NCBI RefSeq assembly: GCF_949628215.1
Contig: NW_027441249.1
Span: 1 to 64,000, forward strand
DNA from: Phalacrocorax aristotelis
Taxonomy: Eukaryota; Chordata; Aves; Suliformes; Phalacrocoracidae
Length of the DNA: 64,000 nucleotides
Direction: 5' to 3'
In this document: piece after piece, positions 22,063 to 33,320 of the stretch
Position numbering within the stretch: the first letter of the stretch is position 1
Layout: the number at the start of each line of letters is the position of its first letter
Program-made: the position numbers and the translations under genes
The notes under the pieces: model-generated
Databases searched by the model: none
The model's input: the letters and a program-made list of their open reading frames with translations, nothing else
Told to the model about the DNA's origin: nothing

Positions 22063-24860
22063 CTGACACATACGGGGAAGGAGACTGGGCTACCGGAGGC
22101 TGCTTGCACACAGAACACGACCATTAGCTAACACTTAAACACCCCTTTCCCAACCATTCCCCGGTACCAAGACTTCAAAAACCCCTCCTCTCCTCCTGAA
22201 CTGTCAGGGAAGGAACCTCACTCCTTCCCGACAGCTCCTGCCCTGTATTTGCACCCCTAAAGCCCCTCTGTCAGCCGCTCCTCGGGAGCCGCCCTTCCCA
22301 CCTCTGCCCCGCGTTCTGCGAGCACCTCCCACCTTCCGGCTTCCCGCAGACTCCGTGCTCTCTACAGGCCCACAAAATAACAGAAGCCCTGATGCTTATA
22401 ATCTACAAGGGACCTGCCGCAAGCTGCAAAGGTTCTCGGGACAACGTGGTACTCTGCGGGCGATCGGGAAAGGCGACGAGCGGTCCCGTACACCGACACA
22501 CACTATGCGTTACGTCCCTGCTGCTTTCTGAAGGAAGGCTAGAGCTCCATATACAGATGTGTACAACACACTCACCCTAACCCCTACCGCAGCATCTCAC
22601 CATCAGTCCTATTGAGAGATAACGTCAACAACTTGCACAACACACAGGCAAAACTGGTGGAAAAAATATAAGGTTCTACCTTCAGTCAAGTCAAAATTCC
22701 TGGAAAACAAGACAAAACAAACAAAAAACCTACCACACACAAAAAAACCCAACAAACCACAAACAAAAAAACCCAGACAAAACCATAATACCCCCACAAA
22801 ACCAAATAATCCAAAACACACTATTAGACCATCTTGCTACCCCTGAACACCCAACAAAAACTTACTGACCCAAGGGAAAACAAAAGCTCGTACAAGTGTA
22901 CTTCCTAATATATATCTGCTGCTCAACTTTGACTGCTCCTTAATCTCTTACCTCAACCAGAAACCTCCCCATCTCTGAATGTCAAAACACACCTACCCAA
23001 AGAGCTTAGACAGCTCAAAACCTGCAACCAACTCAAGGAACAGTACCAGAGAAGCCCAGGAGCAGAATGAGCCTCCCGAAAAAAGGCTGGGGCTCATCTA
23101 CCCCAGCGGAATGGCAAAGCAGAACGAAATCTTTTAAGAACCCCTTCTCAAAAAATATCTCTGGTTATAAAGTAAATCATTTATTGTAAAGCCATCAACC
23201 ATTCGGAGTCACCTCAACGCTCTCTCTCGCTCAGTCCCTTAACAGAACTAGATCAGTCTCAAAGGACAAAAAACACGAAAAGAAACGTGGAAATACACAA
23301 GCGTATCGGGAACCGTATGAAGCAGCTAAATTAACACCTCAGTAGCTGGGGCAAAACTAAATTGTGAAGGACAACAAAAAAACACCCCAGGAGACACATG
23401 GATAAAAACAGATGAAGGCTCTCTCTTCTCGCAGAAGCTCAAGGAGAGACATGAGCCAACGGTACACAGCTCTGGGGTATCGGATACCGAAAAGAAACAT
23501 ACTCGAGACAGAAAACAGACTGCTGTGGAGCACAAAGGTGGCTTTGGCAAAGGTTCTGCCAGGACAAGAGTCACGGTTACAGGGAACGGACAGCGGCCGG
23601 CAGGGGAAACGCCGTCGGCGTGAAGGGGCCAGCGGGGGAAATGCCGCCCTCAGCTAACGCTGCGCTATCAAGCCTTAAGCGAAAACTGCAGAGTAGTTAC
23701 AGGAGACGGGCATAAGATGGATGCTGAATATCACTTGATGGTCACAAAATCTCATGGGGATGGGCACCACGTAGCCTCGTGGACACCCCTTAGACCCAAA
23801 CGCTTAACGAAAGACGCTTCTTGCCAAAACACAAGCTCGACGAGGAAAAGCCAAAGCTGATGCGGGGGCAACTACTAAAATCTCAGTACGTGAGCAGGCA
23901 TTACTTAAGATGGTGCGGTGGTTCTGCCGGGTCCGTCCAACCTGAGCAACGGGTTCTAACGCCTGTCCAGCAGCGTCCATGGTCTCTCTCACGGCCTCCC
24001 ACGTCAGAAACCTCCCCTGCCCAGGACCGCGTTTTGCATGTTCCACCCCTCCCCATCCCCGCAATGAAAATCAAACACAACAAATAAGCAGTCTACTTCA
24101 TCTTCGTGGCCTCCAAAAGAAGCTTCCTTCCTCTGCTGAGCGTCGACACCAACATCCTCGTGCCGTTCCTCAAAAGCAAGCTGGTCCTCGGGTGCCCGTA
24201 CTGCCAAAAGACGACAAAACGATTATGCTCTTATAACGAGCTCCATCATCCTCTCCTCCTTCAGGAAATCGAGTCCCGATTGCTACATACCAGAAGTTTG
24301 TGCAGTAGATGGCCGAGGCCAGCCCCGTAAATGAAGCACTCTGTGACCCTGCTTTCTCTTTTGGCCACAGCACCCGCCACTGGGGAGCCCCAAACCCCTT
24401 CGTGACTCCCTACGAAAACCAGATACAACTAGTTCAAAACATCTGGCAGGTGAGAGATGACCGACAAACACGTACAGCCCACCTTACCCTCAAACCAGCC
24501 AGAGAGCTGACTTCCTCCCCCACTGAACTCTCATCTTCGACAAATTCACCAAACAGAACAATGTTTACACTGAACAGAACAAAACCCTTACCCTCTGACA
24601 CTCCGAAACGGGTTTGTGCACCCACAAAATATATATATTCATGCTACCGACCCACGTACCACACTTCCTCAGGGTCAGCCCCACAGAGACAGGAGAACGC
24701 CCAATGCTCTCTCCATGGATACCCCGATGCTCCGCTCCCTTCTTTGCTGCTCCTGTCACGGGAAAACGCTGGGAATAAAAAAAGGTTCAGAGAAGCAAAA
24801 CAATAAACAATAGGGAGAGGGACCAGCGCAAAGGAATAGAGAGAGGAAGAGACGAACAGG
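22063..24860. other. Noncoding stretch (copy 2: 62404-64000, truncated by the window)
   Basis: No recognised gene. An A/C-rich low-complexity tract occupies about 22690-22820 (63031-63161 in copy 2). Near 24200 the minus strand has a pyrimidine tract ending TTTTGGCAG followed by a long open acidic frame to about 24080, a weak exon candidate. Confidence 0.4.
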
Positions 24861-25035
24861 AAGGACAGACAACCCCATCCTGAGCACAGCCTCTGGGAGA
24901 GGGAAAGAGGAAACAGCAACCGTTATTACCGCAGATCAACCCTGACCAAAGCCTCCTTCCACAGGGGCTTCTGGACACACCGCTCCTTCCCCGCGCTACT
25001 GCTACGGGCCCCTGCGCCGAGGGGGAATCCAGTGC
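24861..25035. repeat. Direct duplication, member A
   Basis: About 175 bp repeated at 25817-25993 in the same orientation, roughly 0.96 kb away. Shared landmarks are AAGGACAGACAAC, CTCTGGGAGAGGGAAAGA, GACCCTGACCAAAGCC style sequence, CTTCCCCGCGCTACTGCTAC and GGGGGAATCCAGTGC. Similarity is high but not complete. Confidence 0.85.
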
Positions 25036-25038
25036 AGG

Positions 25039-25473
25039 CAGAGAGAGGCAGAGAAAAGTAGCCACAGGCTACAGGACAGAGAGAGGGAGGACTGAAAAGA
25101 CGGGGAGGCAGGGAGCCACTCAGAGCGAGATGGAGAAAGAAGGTGCGGGGGCGCGCAAAAAAAACAAAACAAAAACAAACAAAAAAAAATTTTGCAGCAG
25201 GTAAGGAAAGAGAGGGGGCCGGGGGAGAGACAGGGAGGGCCCAGGATGTACAAGAGAGGCAACGGGGCCCCAGTGGCCCAGGACTCACCGCAACTCTCGC
25301 TCTCAGCGCTGCTGGCACAATTTAGCCGTTCAGATGCTTCTTTCCCCTCCTCTCCTCCCTGCCTCTTCTGCAGCTCCAGACTCTAGGCCGACCTCCACCT
25401 AAAGAGGATACGTGGGTGTCTTACCGCTCTTACGAGATGAGGCTTCCTCGGCACGTAGCCTAGCTCGCTCGTG
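25039..25473. repeat. Segment duplicated at 35176-35592
   Basis: About 435 bp recurring, collinear and highly similar, just downstream of the retrovirus. It includes AGCCACAGGCTACAGGACAGAG, a poly-A/C tract after GGTGCGGGGG, GAGAGGGGGCCGGGGGAGAG and two minus-strand donor-like sites (GCG|GTGAGT near 25287 and GTAAGA sites near 25425). Confidence 0.85.
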
Positions 25474-25816
25474 CCCTACACGCCCGTACCCAACTCCGGG
25501 TTACGCGTACGGACCCTGCGGTGCACGTTGGTGGCCTGGCCCGCTGCGGACTATGAAGGGGGATCCTTCCTCCCTCACCTGCAGGGACAGGCTCTCTCTT
25601 GCCTGCAGCAGGAAGGCAGCTGGCAGCCAGAGCGCCTTCAGTTTCTTCTGCTTTACCTTTCGTCGGCGTCTCCAGCTTCAGCCGAGGCAGCTCCTGTCCA
25701 CAGCCGGGAAGGGCTCTGTGTGTCCCTTTTCGCCCCGGCGCCGCGAGGATGGCAAAGCCGGGCAGAGAGAAGCCACGCAAGCCTGAGACGGCCACAGTCG
25801 ACGGCGTCCCCGGGGG

Positions 25817-25993
25817 AAGGACAGACAACCACGTCCTCAGCACGGTCTCTGGGAGAGGGAAAGAAGAAACAGCGACCGTCATTACCGTCGACCGACCCTG
25901 ACCAAAGCCCCTCCTTGCGCAGGGGCTTCCGGACACAGCGCCCCTTCCCCGCGCTACTGCTACGGGCCCCTGCGCCGAGGGGGAATCCAGTGC
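25817..25993. repeat. Direct duplication, member B
   Basis: Partner of 24861-25035. It has more CpG than member A, which reads TpG or CpA at several of the same places. Confidence 0.85.
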
Positions 25994-26406
25994 GCTTGAG
26001 GGCCGGCTCGCTGCCTTCACGACAGCGCCTGGGGGCGGCCAAGGGCTACGCGGCACGCTGCAGGGGAGGTGCCGGACCTGGGGGCAGGCGCACGGGGCAA
26101 GGGGGGCCAGGGGAGGCTGAGCGGGAGCTCCGGCGAGCCGGGGAGGCGGCCATCATCTGCGCCCTGGGCAGGGGGAAAAGGTCCTCCTCCTTCCCCTCTT
26201 CCCTTCTGTCAGCTCCCGGGGAACTCACCGCTTCTCGGGGAGCGGCCGCACCTGGAAGCCCCCAGAAATCAACACGAATCCAACCCCAAAAATACACCGC
26301 GCCTACCGTACGCGGCACGGCCGCCCGGCACCCGAGCGCCGGAAGACCGCGCCTCCCGCCACGCCCCGGCGAACCACGTGACAGGGCCGGCAGCCACTGC
26401 GCCAGG

Positions 26407-26431
26407 ACTACACCTCCCGGCACGCTCTGCG
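26407..26431 (+). promoter_or_regulatory. ZNF143/SBS-type motif 1
   Basis: ACTACACCTCCCGGCACGC followed by TCTGCG resembles the SBS element ACTACAATTCCCAGCATGC, bound by ZNF143 with THAP11/HCFC1 at many CpG-island promoters. Confidence 0.55.
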
Positions 26432-26468
26432 CCACAACACGGCCGCCCGGCAGCCGCGCGCCGCAAGG

Positions 26469-26493
26469 ACTACACCTCCCGGCATGCTCTGCG
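26469..26493 (+). promoter_or_regulatory. ZNF143/SBS-type motif 2
   Basis: ACTACACCTCCCGGCATGC followed by TCTGCG, one base closer to consensus than motif 1. The motifs are 62 bp apart in the same orientation and their flanks also match (GCCACAACACGGCCGC), so a ~62-bp segment has been tandemly duplicated. Confidence 0.6.
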
Positions 26494-27169
26494 CCACAAC
26501 ACGGCCGCACGGCCAGCCGGCAGGCGCACCACCACAGCTCCCGGCACGCCGCCAGCCCGCCCTCCCCGCTCTCGGACCCTGCGGGCCACCGTCCCTCCCG
26601 CCGATGCACCCGGAAGCCCCACCGAGCCCTCAGCACAGCCTCGCTCTCCCCACCGCCCGCTCCGACCCGGCGCTGCCCCGCCGCAGCCCTCCTCGGGGCT
26701 TCACCCGGGACGCAGCGCTCCACCACCCAGCCCCCGCTCACCTCCTCCCTCGCTACAGTCGCAGCCCGCTGACGCTCGGCCACAGCTCCGCTCCGCTCCG
26801 CCCTCGGCTCACGCTGGCCCCCCGGAGCCGGGCACCACCCCTTTTCCAGGGAGGAGCCGGCACCGTCAGCCCCACCGCCCGCACCTGGGGCTCCTCCATC
26901 CAGACCCCGCCCACAGCTGAGGCGCAGCAGCAACGGGGGGCCCCCTCCCCTCACCCCCACAGTGCACCACCTCCTCCCCTGGGCTCCATCACAGCCCCTT
27001 GCCCCACGCAAAGGCAGCGCAAACGCAGCCCTGAGGGCAAAGGAGAGGGCAGGTGTTTGTGCAGGCGCGCACGTAACAAGTCCCAGGAGCCATTCGTGGA
27101 TCAGGGTCCCCAACGCTCCCCCCCTGCCCCAAGGCCACCTCGGCCGCCGTTGCCGCAGCCGCACGGAGC

Positions 27170-27737
27170 TGGTGTTGGCTGGGATAGTGCTCATTTTCTC
27201 CACAGTAGCTAGGAAGGGATACGTTTTGGATTTATGCTCAAAACACCGTTAATAATGTAGAGATGTTTTGGTTCTTGCTGAGCACTGCTTCCACAGTCAG
27301 GGCCTCTTCTGGTTCTCTCAGTGCCCCACCAGCAAGTAGGCTGGGAGAGGACACAGCTGGGAAAGCTTTCCCAGCTAACTGACCAAAGGGATATTCCATA
27401 CCATTTGACATCATGCTCAGCACACGCAGCTGGGGGAAGAAGGGGGAGTCCTTGGGGGGCGGGGGCTACGGCATTTCTCTCCCTAAGTAACCGTTACACA
27501 TGACAGAGCCCTGCTTTCCCAGAGGTGGCTCAACACCTGCCCGCCGAAAAGGAGGAGTGAATTAATTCCTTGCTTTGCTTCCACGCACAGCTTTTGCTTT
27601 ACCTATTAAACAGTCTTGATCTCAACCCATGATTTTTCTCACTCTTACCCTTCCAGCTCTCTCCCCCAGCCCACTGAGGGTGGAGTGAGCAAGCAGCTCC
27701 CTGGTGCAGAGTTGCCAGCTGGGGCTAAGCCACGGCA
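27170..27737 (+). mobile_element. Solo LTR of a common avian endogenous retrovirus family
   Basis: I recognise this as a widespread bird LTR: it opens TGGTGTTGGCTGGGATAG, passes through GCTAGGAAGGGATACGTTTT, CTGACCAAAGGGATATTCC and CCTGCTTTCCCAGAG, has an ATTAAA polyadenylation-type signal near 27606, and ends CCACGGCA. There is no matching second LTR or internal region nearby, so it is a solo LTR. The usual TATA-like stretch after the CATGCTCAGCA motif reads CACGCAGC here, so promoter activity is probably impaired. I could not find a convincing target-site duplication. Confidence 0.8.
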
Positions 27738-27789
27738 CGCGCTTGTCCTGGTTTGGCAGGGAACGGACCGTCCGTCGCCTGGCTCCTGG

Positions 27790-29452
27790 GGCGACGGGCT
27801 GCTGGGCAGAGGGGGAGGCCACCAAAGGTGAGGAGCAAGGCACAGGACAGTAGGAAGAGAGAAGAGAAGAGCGGCATCCGGCTGGACGGGGCGGGGGGGA
27901 CGTGTGTGCGTGTAGTGAGAAGGCACGAGGCAGGGAACAGGACGGCCAGGGAAGGACAGGGAGCCTGACGGAGCTGGAGATAAAAGCAGCAGAGAGAGGG
28001 GAAGAGAGGCAGCAGAAAGAGGGAAGAGCAGGACACAGACCAACAAAGAAGGAAGAGGAGCAGGCTGGAGACACACAAAGAACCTGGGGCAGGCAGCACG
28101 ACAGCGAGGGAGGAAAGAAGAATAGGGGCAGGAAGCTGGACCGAGCGCGATGGAGACAGACAAGATAAGCGACAAGAACAGGGCAGAAAGGGAAGAATGA
28201 AGCCACGGGGACAGGGAGCCGAGACAGCCAACGACGGAGGGAAGGGGCCGGGGAGGGAACACCACAAAACAAACCACGGGGCTACGTGGTACAGAGCACG
28301 AGAAGGCAGAGAATTAAGAATTAGGGACAGGGAGCCAGAAAAACAACAACAAAACAACACCCAAAACAAAGGGAGATGGGGAGCAAAAGGAATCGCAATG
28401 CGTACAGAAAGAAGAGAGAAACAATTCTAAAACAGGGTCACGGGGAAGCCAGAGACAGCAAGATGGAGAAAGGACAAAAGCTACAGGCTACAGGGCAGAG
28501 AGGGAAGAACTAATGGATAGACACAGAGAGCTGGGCAGAAAGAGGTGGAGAAAGGCTGACGATCACACGGCCGACAGGGAAGAGAGAAGAGAGGGAGGAA
28601 TTTTAAAAACAGGGGCAAGAAGCCAGAGAGAGGGAGAGAGAGGCAACACTAAAATGGGGACAAGCCACAGGGCGGCGAGGAGGGAACCGATGAATAAGAA
28701 CAGGAGACCAAAGAGAACACAACGTAGAATGGAAAAAAGGAACAGCGGCCCAACAGGGAAGGAGGAATTAAAGATCAGGCACTGGGAGGCAGACAGAGAC
28801 AAACGAAGAAACAAGTGAAAAAAAACAAAAACAAAACCAAAAACACAACAACAGCAATGGGCTACAAAGACAGAGAGAGAGGGAAGAAATAAAACTTAGC
28901 AGCAAGGAGCTGGACAGAGAGAGATGAGGACAAACAAATAGCACGGGTCTACGTGACAGAGAACGTGGAATTAGAACACAGAGAGAGGGAGCCGGACAGA
29001 GAGAGAGACCGAGAGAAAAATCTAGATGGGCTACAACGGGCAGAGGCAGGAATTAAAACCTAGGGACAGGGAGCTGGACAGAGAGAGACGGAGGTCACAG
29101 GGAACAGCGGCGGGTGCAGGAAGAACAGGAATTCATGAATAGGGAAAGGGAGCTGGACAGAGAAGAACTCAGAAAGGCAAGAACAGTAGCAGGGTACAGA
29201 GCAGACGAATTAAAAAGCGCGGCGGGAGCGTTGAGGCAGACAGAGAGAGAATACGAAAAAAGTCACGGGCTACGTGGCAAAGCAGGAGGAATTCAGAAAC
29301 GGGGATGGCAACCAAGGGAGAGTGAGCTGGTGAAGGATCACGGGCATTCAAAGTGAGGGACGCGGAGCTGGGAAAAGCGAGGCAGAGAAAAACGGAATCA
29401 CAGAGAGAATCAAACAAAGCCAAAAAAGAAGAAACTGAACAACAGGAACAGG
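27790..29452. repeat. Purine-rich degenerate tandem repeat, 5' part
   Basis: About 1.65 kb in which the plus strand is overwhelmingly A and G. Loosely periodic units of very roughly 80-110 bp contain GGAATTAAA, GGGACAGGGAGCTGGACAG, AGAGAGAYGGAG and CACGGGCTACGTGRCAGAG. Minus-strand frames rich in Ser, Leu, Phe and Pro are a by-product of the pyrimidine bias. The tract is interrupted at 29453 by the retrovirus. Confidence 0.7.
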
Positions 29453-30030
29453 TGTAACCAAAGCGATGAAATCAACCAACCAGAGACGGTGTTCCATTAC
29501 GGGAACACGGAGCGTACGAATCAGTGTATCCGTCGATCTGCATTTTAGTCACTAGGCGATCGTTAATGTCAGCAGAACAACAGACAACGTGCTTCTGTCA
29601 GAAAAGGATGACAAAACGCGGTTTCGTGGAGCGGACTGAGAAAACTAGCCAAGACCGCCAAGATTAAGAGCCAAGAAGGCAAAAGGCAATTCTGGCAGGG
29701 GGAGATCGCGACCACCGATTCACGGACCACCACCGACCCAAGTAACACCACCTACTCAGAAGAGAAGAATGGAAGAGGACAACCGAGCCTGCGCAGTGAT
29801 TTACATACGGAACGAGCAAGTTTGTACCGATCAGTAGACAGGGCAATAATGACTATGTATGAATACCTAAAATTTTGATCTACAAATTGTACGGGAAAGG
29901 TGCGTGAGGTACGCACGCCAGGAGGAGCGATCCCCCGTGCGTCTGGCGCTGTGAATAAAGAATGCCTGCTCTTTAATACTAGATTTGTGTTGAATAGATA
30001 TTTCTGATTTTACCGCGTTTTTCGGTAACA
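29453..30030 (+). repeat. 5' LTR of the endogenous retrovirus
   Basis: 578 bp starting TGTAACC and ending GGTAACA, with short terminal inverted TGTTACC/GGTAACA-like ends. An AATAAA signal lies near 29954. It is 25 bp longer than the 3' LTR, mainly through a short insertion near 29650. Confidence 0.93.
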
Positions 30031-30034
30031 GTTT

Positions 30035-30052
30035 TGGCACCCCAGATGGGAC
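30035..30052 (+). other. Primer-binding site, probably for tRNA-Arg
   Basis: TGGCACCCCAGATGGGAC starts four bases after the LTR. Its complement ends in CCA and fits, as far as I recall, the 3' end of a tRNA-Arg of the CCT isoacceptor type. The position and TGG start are certain; the tRNA assignment is inference. Confidence 0.65.
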
Positions 30053-30532
30053 CCTGCTTTTGAATCTCGACGGATCCGCGGGACCGTGGGACCTGCAGCC
30101 AGCCCCAAGGAATTCTCGGGGAGAGCTTCCGATCCCCAGGCCAGAGAATTCTGAGCAAGATCCCTTGGACTGAAGTAAACAAGGCATTCTTTTAAGAAGA
30201 AACTTAGGTAGAATAATACGTGGGGTTAGCTTCCCACATAGGATAGGATAGTGGGTTTGAGTCCCACGGGCCTGCCCGTAAGGCGCGGCGAAAGCCACGC
30301 AGGGTTGGGGCCAAGAGGTACCTCGGTTGGTAAGTCTCTGCTAGGCGAAAGCCTGTGGAGCGGGACCCGAGGGTAGGGGGGTCTTCAACAGGGGGTTGAA
30401 GTCTCCAGGGATATCTAGCAGGGCGCTACAGATCCCAGTGGCGGATTTCCAGTGAGACCTCTAACGGGGGTTGGAGTCCCTCTGACTACTATTTGCGATA
30501 GCGCACAATCACAACTACTAGTTGACTGGGAG

Positions 30533-31425
30533 ATGGGAGCATTTCTGAGTAAGAAACCTATCCCACAGAGAACACCTTTGGGATGTATTTTGAAGCACTG
30601 GAAAGACATCGGGGGTGATGACCTACTAACTCGGAAACCATTAATTGAATATTGCAATCATTGGTGGCCAACGTATCAATTGGAAGGTGGGCACAAATGG
30701 CCAGAACATGAGACATTGCAATATCGTACCATCTTGCAATTAATGTTGTTTTGTAAAAAGGGAAGGCAAATGGGAAGAAGTGGCATATGTTGATTTGTTC
30801 TTTACACTGTGGAATCATCCAGCGTGGCAGAAACAGCGTGAGATACGTCCACAGGATTCTACGGCAATGTTTTTGGAGAGAGGAAAATGTGGTGAGAACT
30901 TGAAGTGTTGCTCTACTTGTGATACTGGATACTTCACTTGATGGAACTGACAAGAAAATAGTATTGAATACAGCCAGAAGGCAGGTGCAGGGAGCACATG
31001 CTAACAGGAATTTACAGAGAACAATTAATAAGAATTTTCCATCTACAAATCCCGAGTGGGACCCTAATCAGCCAGGACCCAGGGGAATGTTGACTAGATG
31101 TCAGAGAGAGATTTTATTTGGAGTAAGACATGCAATGCCAAAAGCAATAAATGGGTCAAAATTTATGAAGCGAGACAAGAATTAAAGGAGTCCCCTTCAG
31201 CCTTTATGGAAAGACTGAAGGTGACTGCCAGAAAATATACTCATTTGAACGCAGAAAAACCAGAAAAAGCAATTCAGTTGGTCTCTATATTCATAAGACA
31301 ATCAGCCCCAGATAGTGGGGGGGGGGGGGGGGGAGAAGAAACCTTCAGAAGCTAGAAGAACCTGAATCCAGAGATCTGGGTAAAATGCTTGAAGTAGCTT
31401 GGCATGAAGGAGACCAGGGGAATCA
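30533..31425 (+). pseudogene. Retroviral gag remnant
   Basis: An ATG at 30533 starts a matrix-like frame with glycine at position 2 (MGAFLSKK), the usual myristoylation signal, open to about 30793. Capsid-like sequence follows in other frames: 31020-31185 contains a conserved-looking ..PEWDPNQPG.. stretch, and 31170-31320 an ESPSAFMERL-type stretch typical of gammaretroviral capsid. A homopolymer of about 16 G near 31318-31333 interrupts the frame. At least two frameshifts and several stops make it non-functional. Confidence 0.8.
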
Positions 31426-31605
31426 ACCCTAGCTGAACACCTGGTTACACTGAAGCTAGGGAATGAAGAAATAGGATTTTTGGTAGATACGGGAGCCACT
31501 TCTTTGGTATTGAATACACGTAAAGAGAAATTTAATCATAAATCCGTAGGTGTTGTTAGTGCGACAGGGCAAAGAAAAATTAGCCCCTCTCAGAGCCATT
31601 AAAGT
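31426..31605 (+). pseudogene. Retroviral protease remnant
   Basis: A frame without its own start codon contains the aspartic-protease active-site motif DTGATS (codons 31486-31503) after a hydrophobic FLV. The frame ends in TAA just after 31600, before a complete protease domain could be made. Confidence 0.8.
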
Positions 31606-33320
31606 TTAAATTGGAGAAGCAATGGGCAACTCACCAATTTCTGTATATGCCTGAATGTCCACTGCCTCTGTTATGATGAGATCTATTAAGTAAATTAGAT
31701 GCTCGAGTAACTTTTAAAGATGGAGAGATTAAATTACTAATACCAGAATCAAAAGCCACAGAGGCGAGAGCGTTTATGTTACAGGATTCCTCCAGGGAGG
31801 AACAGGTTCCCGAAGAAGTGGAAAACGTAGTAATTCCTTTGGTTTGAGCGAGCGGAGCTCCGGAGCGACCTAAGTGGGCAGAGCCGGTAAAAGTAACCTT
31901 AAAGCCTGGAGCCAAGCCGGTAAGACAAAAACAATACCCTATTAAGCGAGAGGCTCAAGAAGGATTAGAGAAGTTAATTATAAAATTTTTCAGAATATGA
32001 GCTTTTAGTGGAATGTGAATCAGAATATAGTACTCCTGTGTCGCCAGTAAAGAAATCTAGAGGCAAAGAGTATTAGCTAGTTCACCATTTAAGGGCTATA
32101 TATCAGGTGGCCCAAGATATACATCCGGTAGTAGCTAATCCATACACTTTACTGACCTCTTTTAAAGGAGGAGCATAAATGGTTTACTGTACTAGATTTG
32201 AAGGACGCCTTCTTTTGCATACCTCCAGGCATAAAAAGTCAAAGCCTATTTGCTTTGGAATGGGAAAGCCCCACCACAGAATGAAAGACACAGCTAACAT
32301 GGACCGTACTTACACAAGGATTTAAAATTAGTCCTACGATATTTGGGACTCAGCTGGCAAGAAAAAAATTAGAAATATAGAAATGTATAGAAAAAACCAG
32401 AACCCAGGGAGAGGCATATTGTTACAGAATGCAGGTGACATTCTGATAGTGGCAGAAAGTAAAGAATAATGTTTTGAAATTTTTAAATTTTCTGGGCCAA
32501 GGAAGATGCAGAGTTTCCAGAAACAAAACCCAAATAGGAGAAGCAGCAGCCATTTATTTAGGATTTGAAATATCTCAAAGACAAAGACAATTAGAAAGTG
32601 AAAAGAAAGAAACTATTTGTCAAATTCCCGAACCTAGCGGCCCGAAGGAATTGAGAGCTTTTCTGAAAACAGTGAAATGGCGTCAGCTCTGGATTCTGAA
32701 CTACAGACTGTATGTAAAACCATTATATGAGGCATTGAAAGAATCAAAGGATAAATATTTAACCCGGACGCCCGAATGCCAAACGGCATTCAAAGAACTG
32801 AAAAGAGCCTCGATGATGGCCCCTGCATTAGGCCTACCTGATTTCGCTAAACCTTTTGAGTTGTTTGTCCACGAAAGACAACATTTAGCCCTTGGAGTGC
32901 TGACACAGCGACTGGGAACCTGGAAGAGACCTGTGGGCTACTTCTCCAAACAACTCGACCACGTGAGTAAAAGATGGCCTAGGTGTTTACGGGCAGTAGC
33001 AACAACAGCGCTGCCGATCCAGGAAGCCCCAAAGTTAACAATGGGACAGAAGATGACAGTATGTGTCCCGCACATAGCGGTGACTGTTTTAGAACAAAAG
33101 GGGGGTCGTTGGCTATCCCTTAGCAGAATGTTGAAATATCAAGTTGTTCTGTTAGAACAAGACGATGTGGAATCAAAGACTACTGCTATACTGAATCCTG
33201 CTACGTTTTTAACAACAGAAAACCTTACGGACAATTTCGAACACGATCGCTTGCTAACTATTGAACAAGTCTATTCCAGCAGACCAGACCTGAGAGACAA
33301 ACCTCTGGGAAAATCCTGAT
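31606..33320 (+). pseudogene. Retroviral reverse transcriptase remnant
   Basis: Fragments in several frames with many stops. The fingers/palm stretch with DLKDAFFCIPP is near 32185-32230. The expected YxDD catalytic box near 32422-32440 is degraded: the aligned frame reads NAGD before ILIVA, and a frameshift is present. From 32474 a 281-codon open frame covers the end of the polymerase domain and the connection region, with LGFEIS, PKELRAFL and PVGYFSKQLD stretches typical of gammaretrovirus-like Pol. No functional enzyme can be encoded. Confidence 0.85.

Larger units (their letters stand above)
25900..26950. promoter_or_regulatory. CpG-island promoter with tandem ZNF143/THAP11-type sites
   Basis: About 1 kb of CpG-dense DNA. 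It includes two strong ZNF143-type motifs, a third weak one near 26530, and a GGCGGCCATC YY1-like site near 26143. A minus-strand donor GCG|GTGAGT near 26235 would suit a minus-strand first exon. The 385-codon minus and 433-codon plus frames overlap each other and look compositional. Its copy 2 counterpart lies outside the window. Confidence 0.55.

Noticed and set aside
26046-27203. 385-codon minus-strand frame over the third CpG island
   Set aside because: It overlaps long plus-strand frames, is Gly/Arg/Ala-rich, and runs into the solo LTR. Best explained by composition.
27622-28369. Minus-strand frames of 210-216 codons rich in Ser, Leu, Phe and Pro, resembling membrane proteins
   Set aside because: They are complements of a purine-rich repeat, open in all three minus frames over the same bases.
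30225-30290. tRNA-like arm (GTGGG TTTGAGT CCCAC) downstream of the retroviral primer-binding site
   Set aside because: Only one stem-loop resembling a T-arm; no acceptor, D or anticodon arms. More likely a structured retroviral leader.
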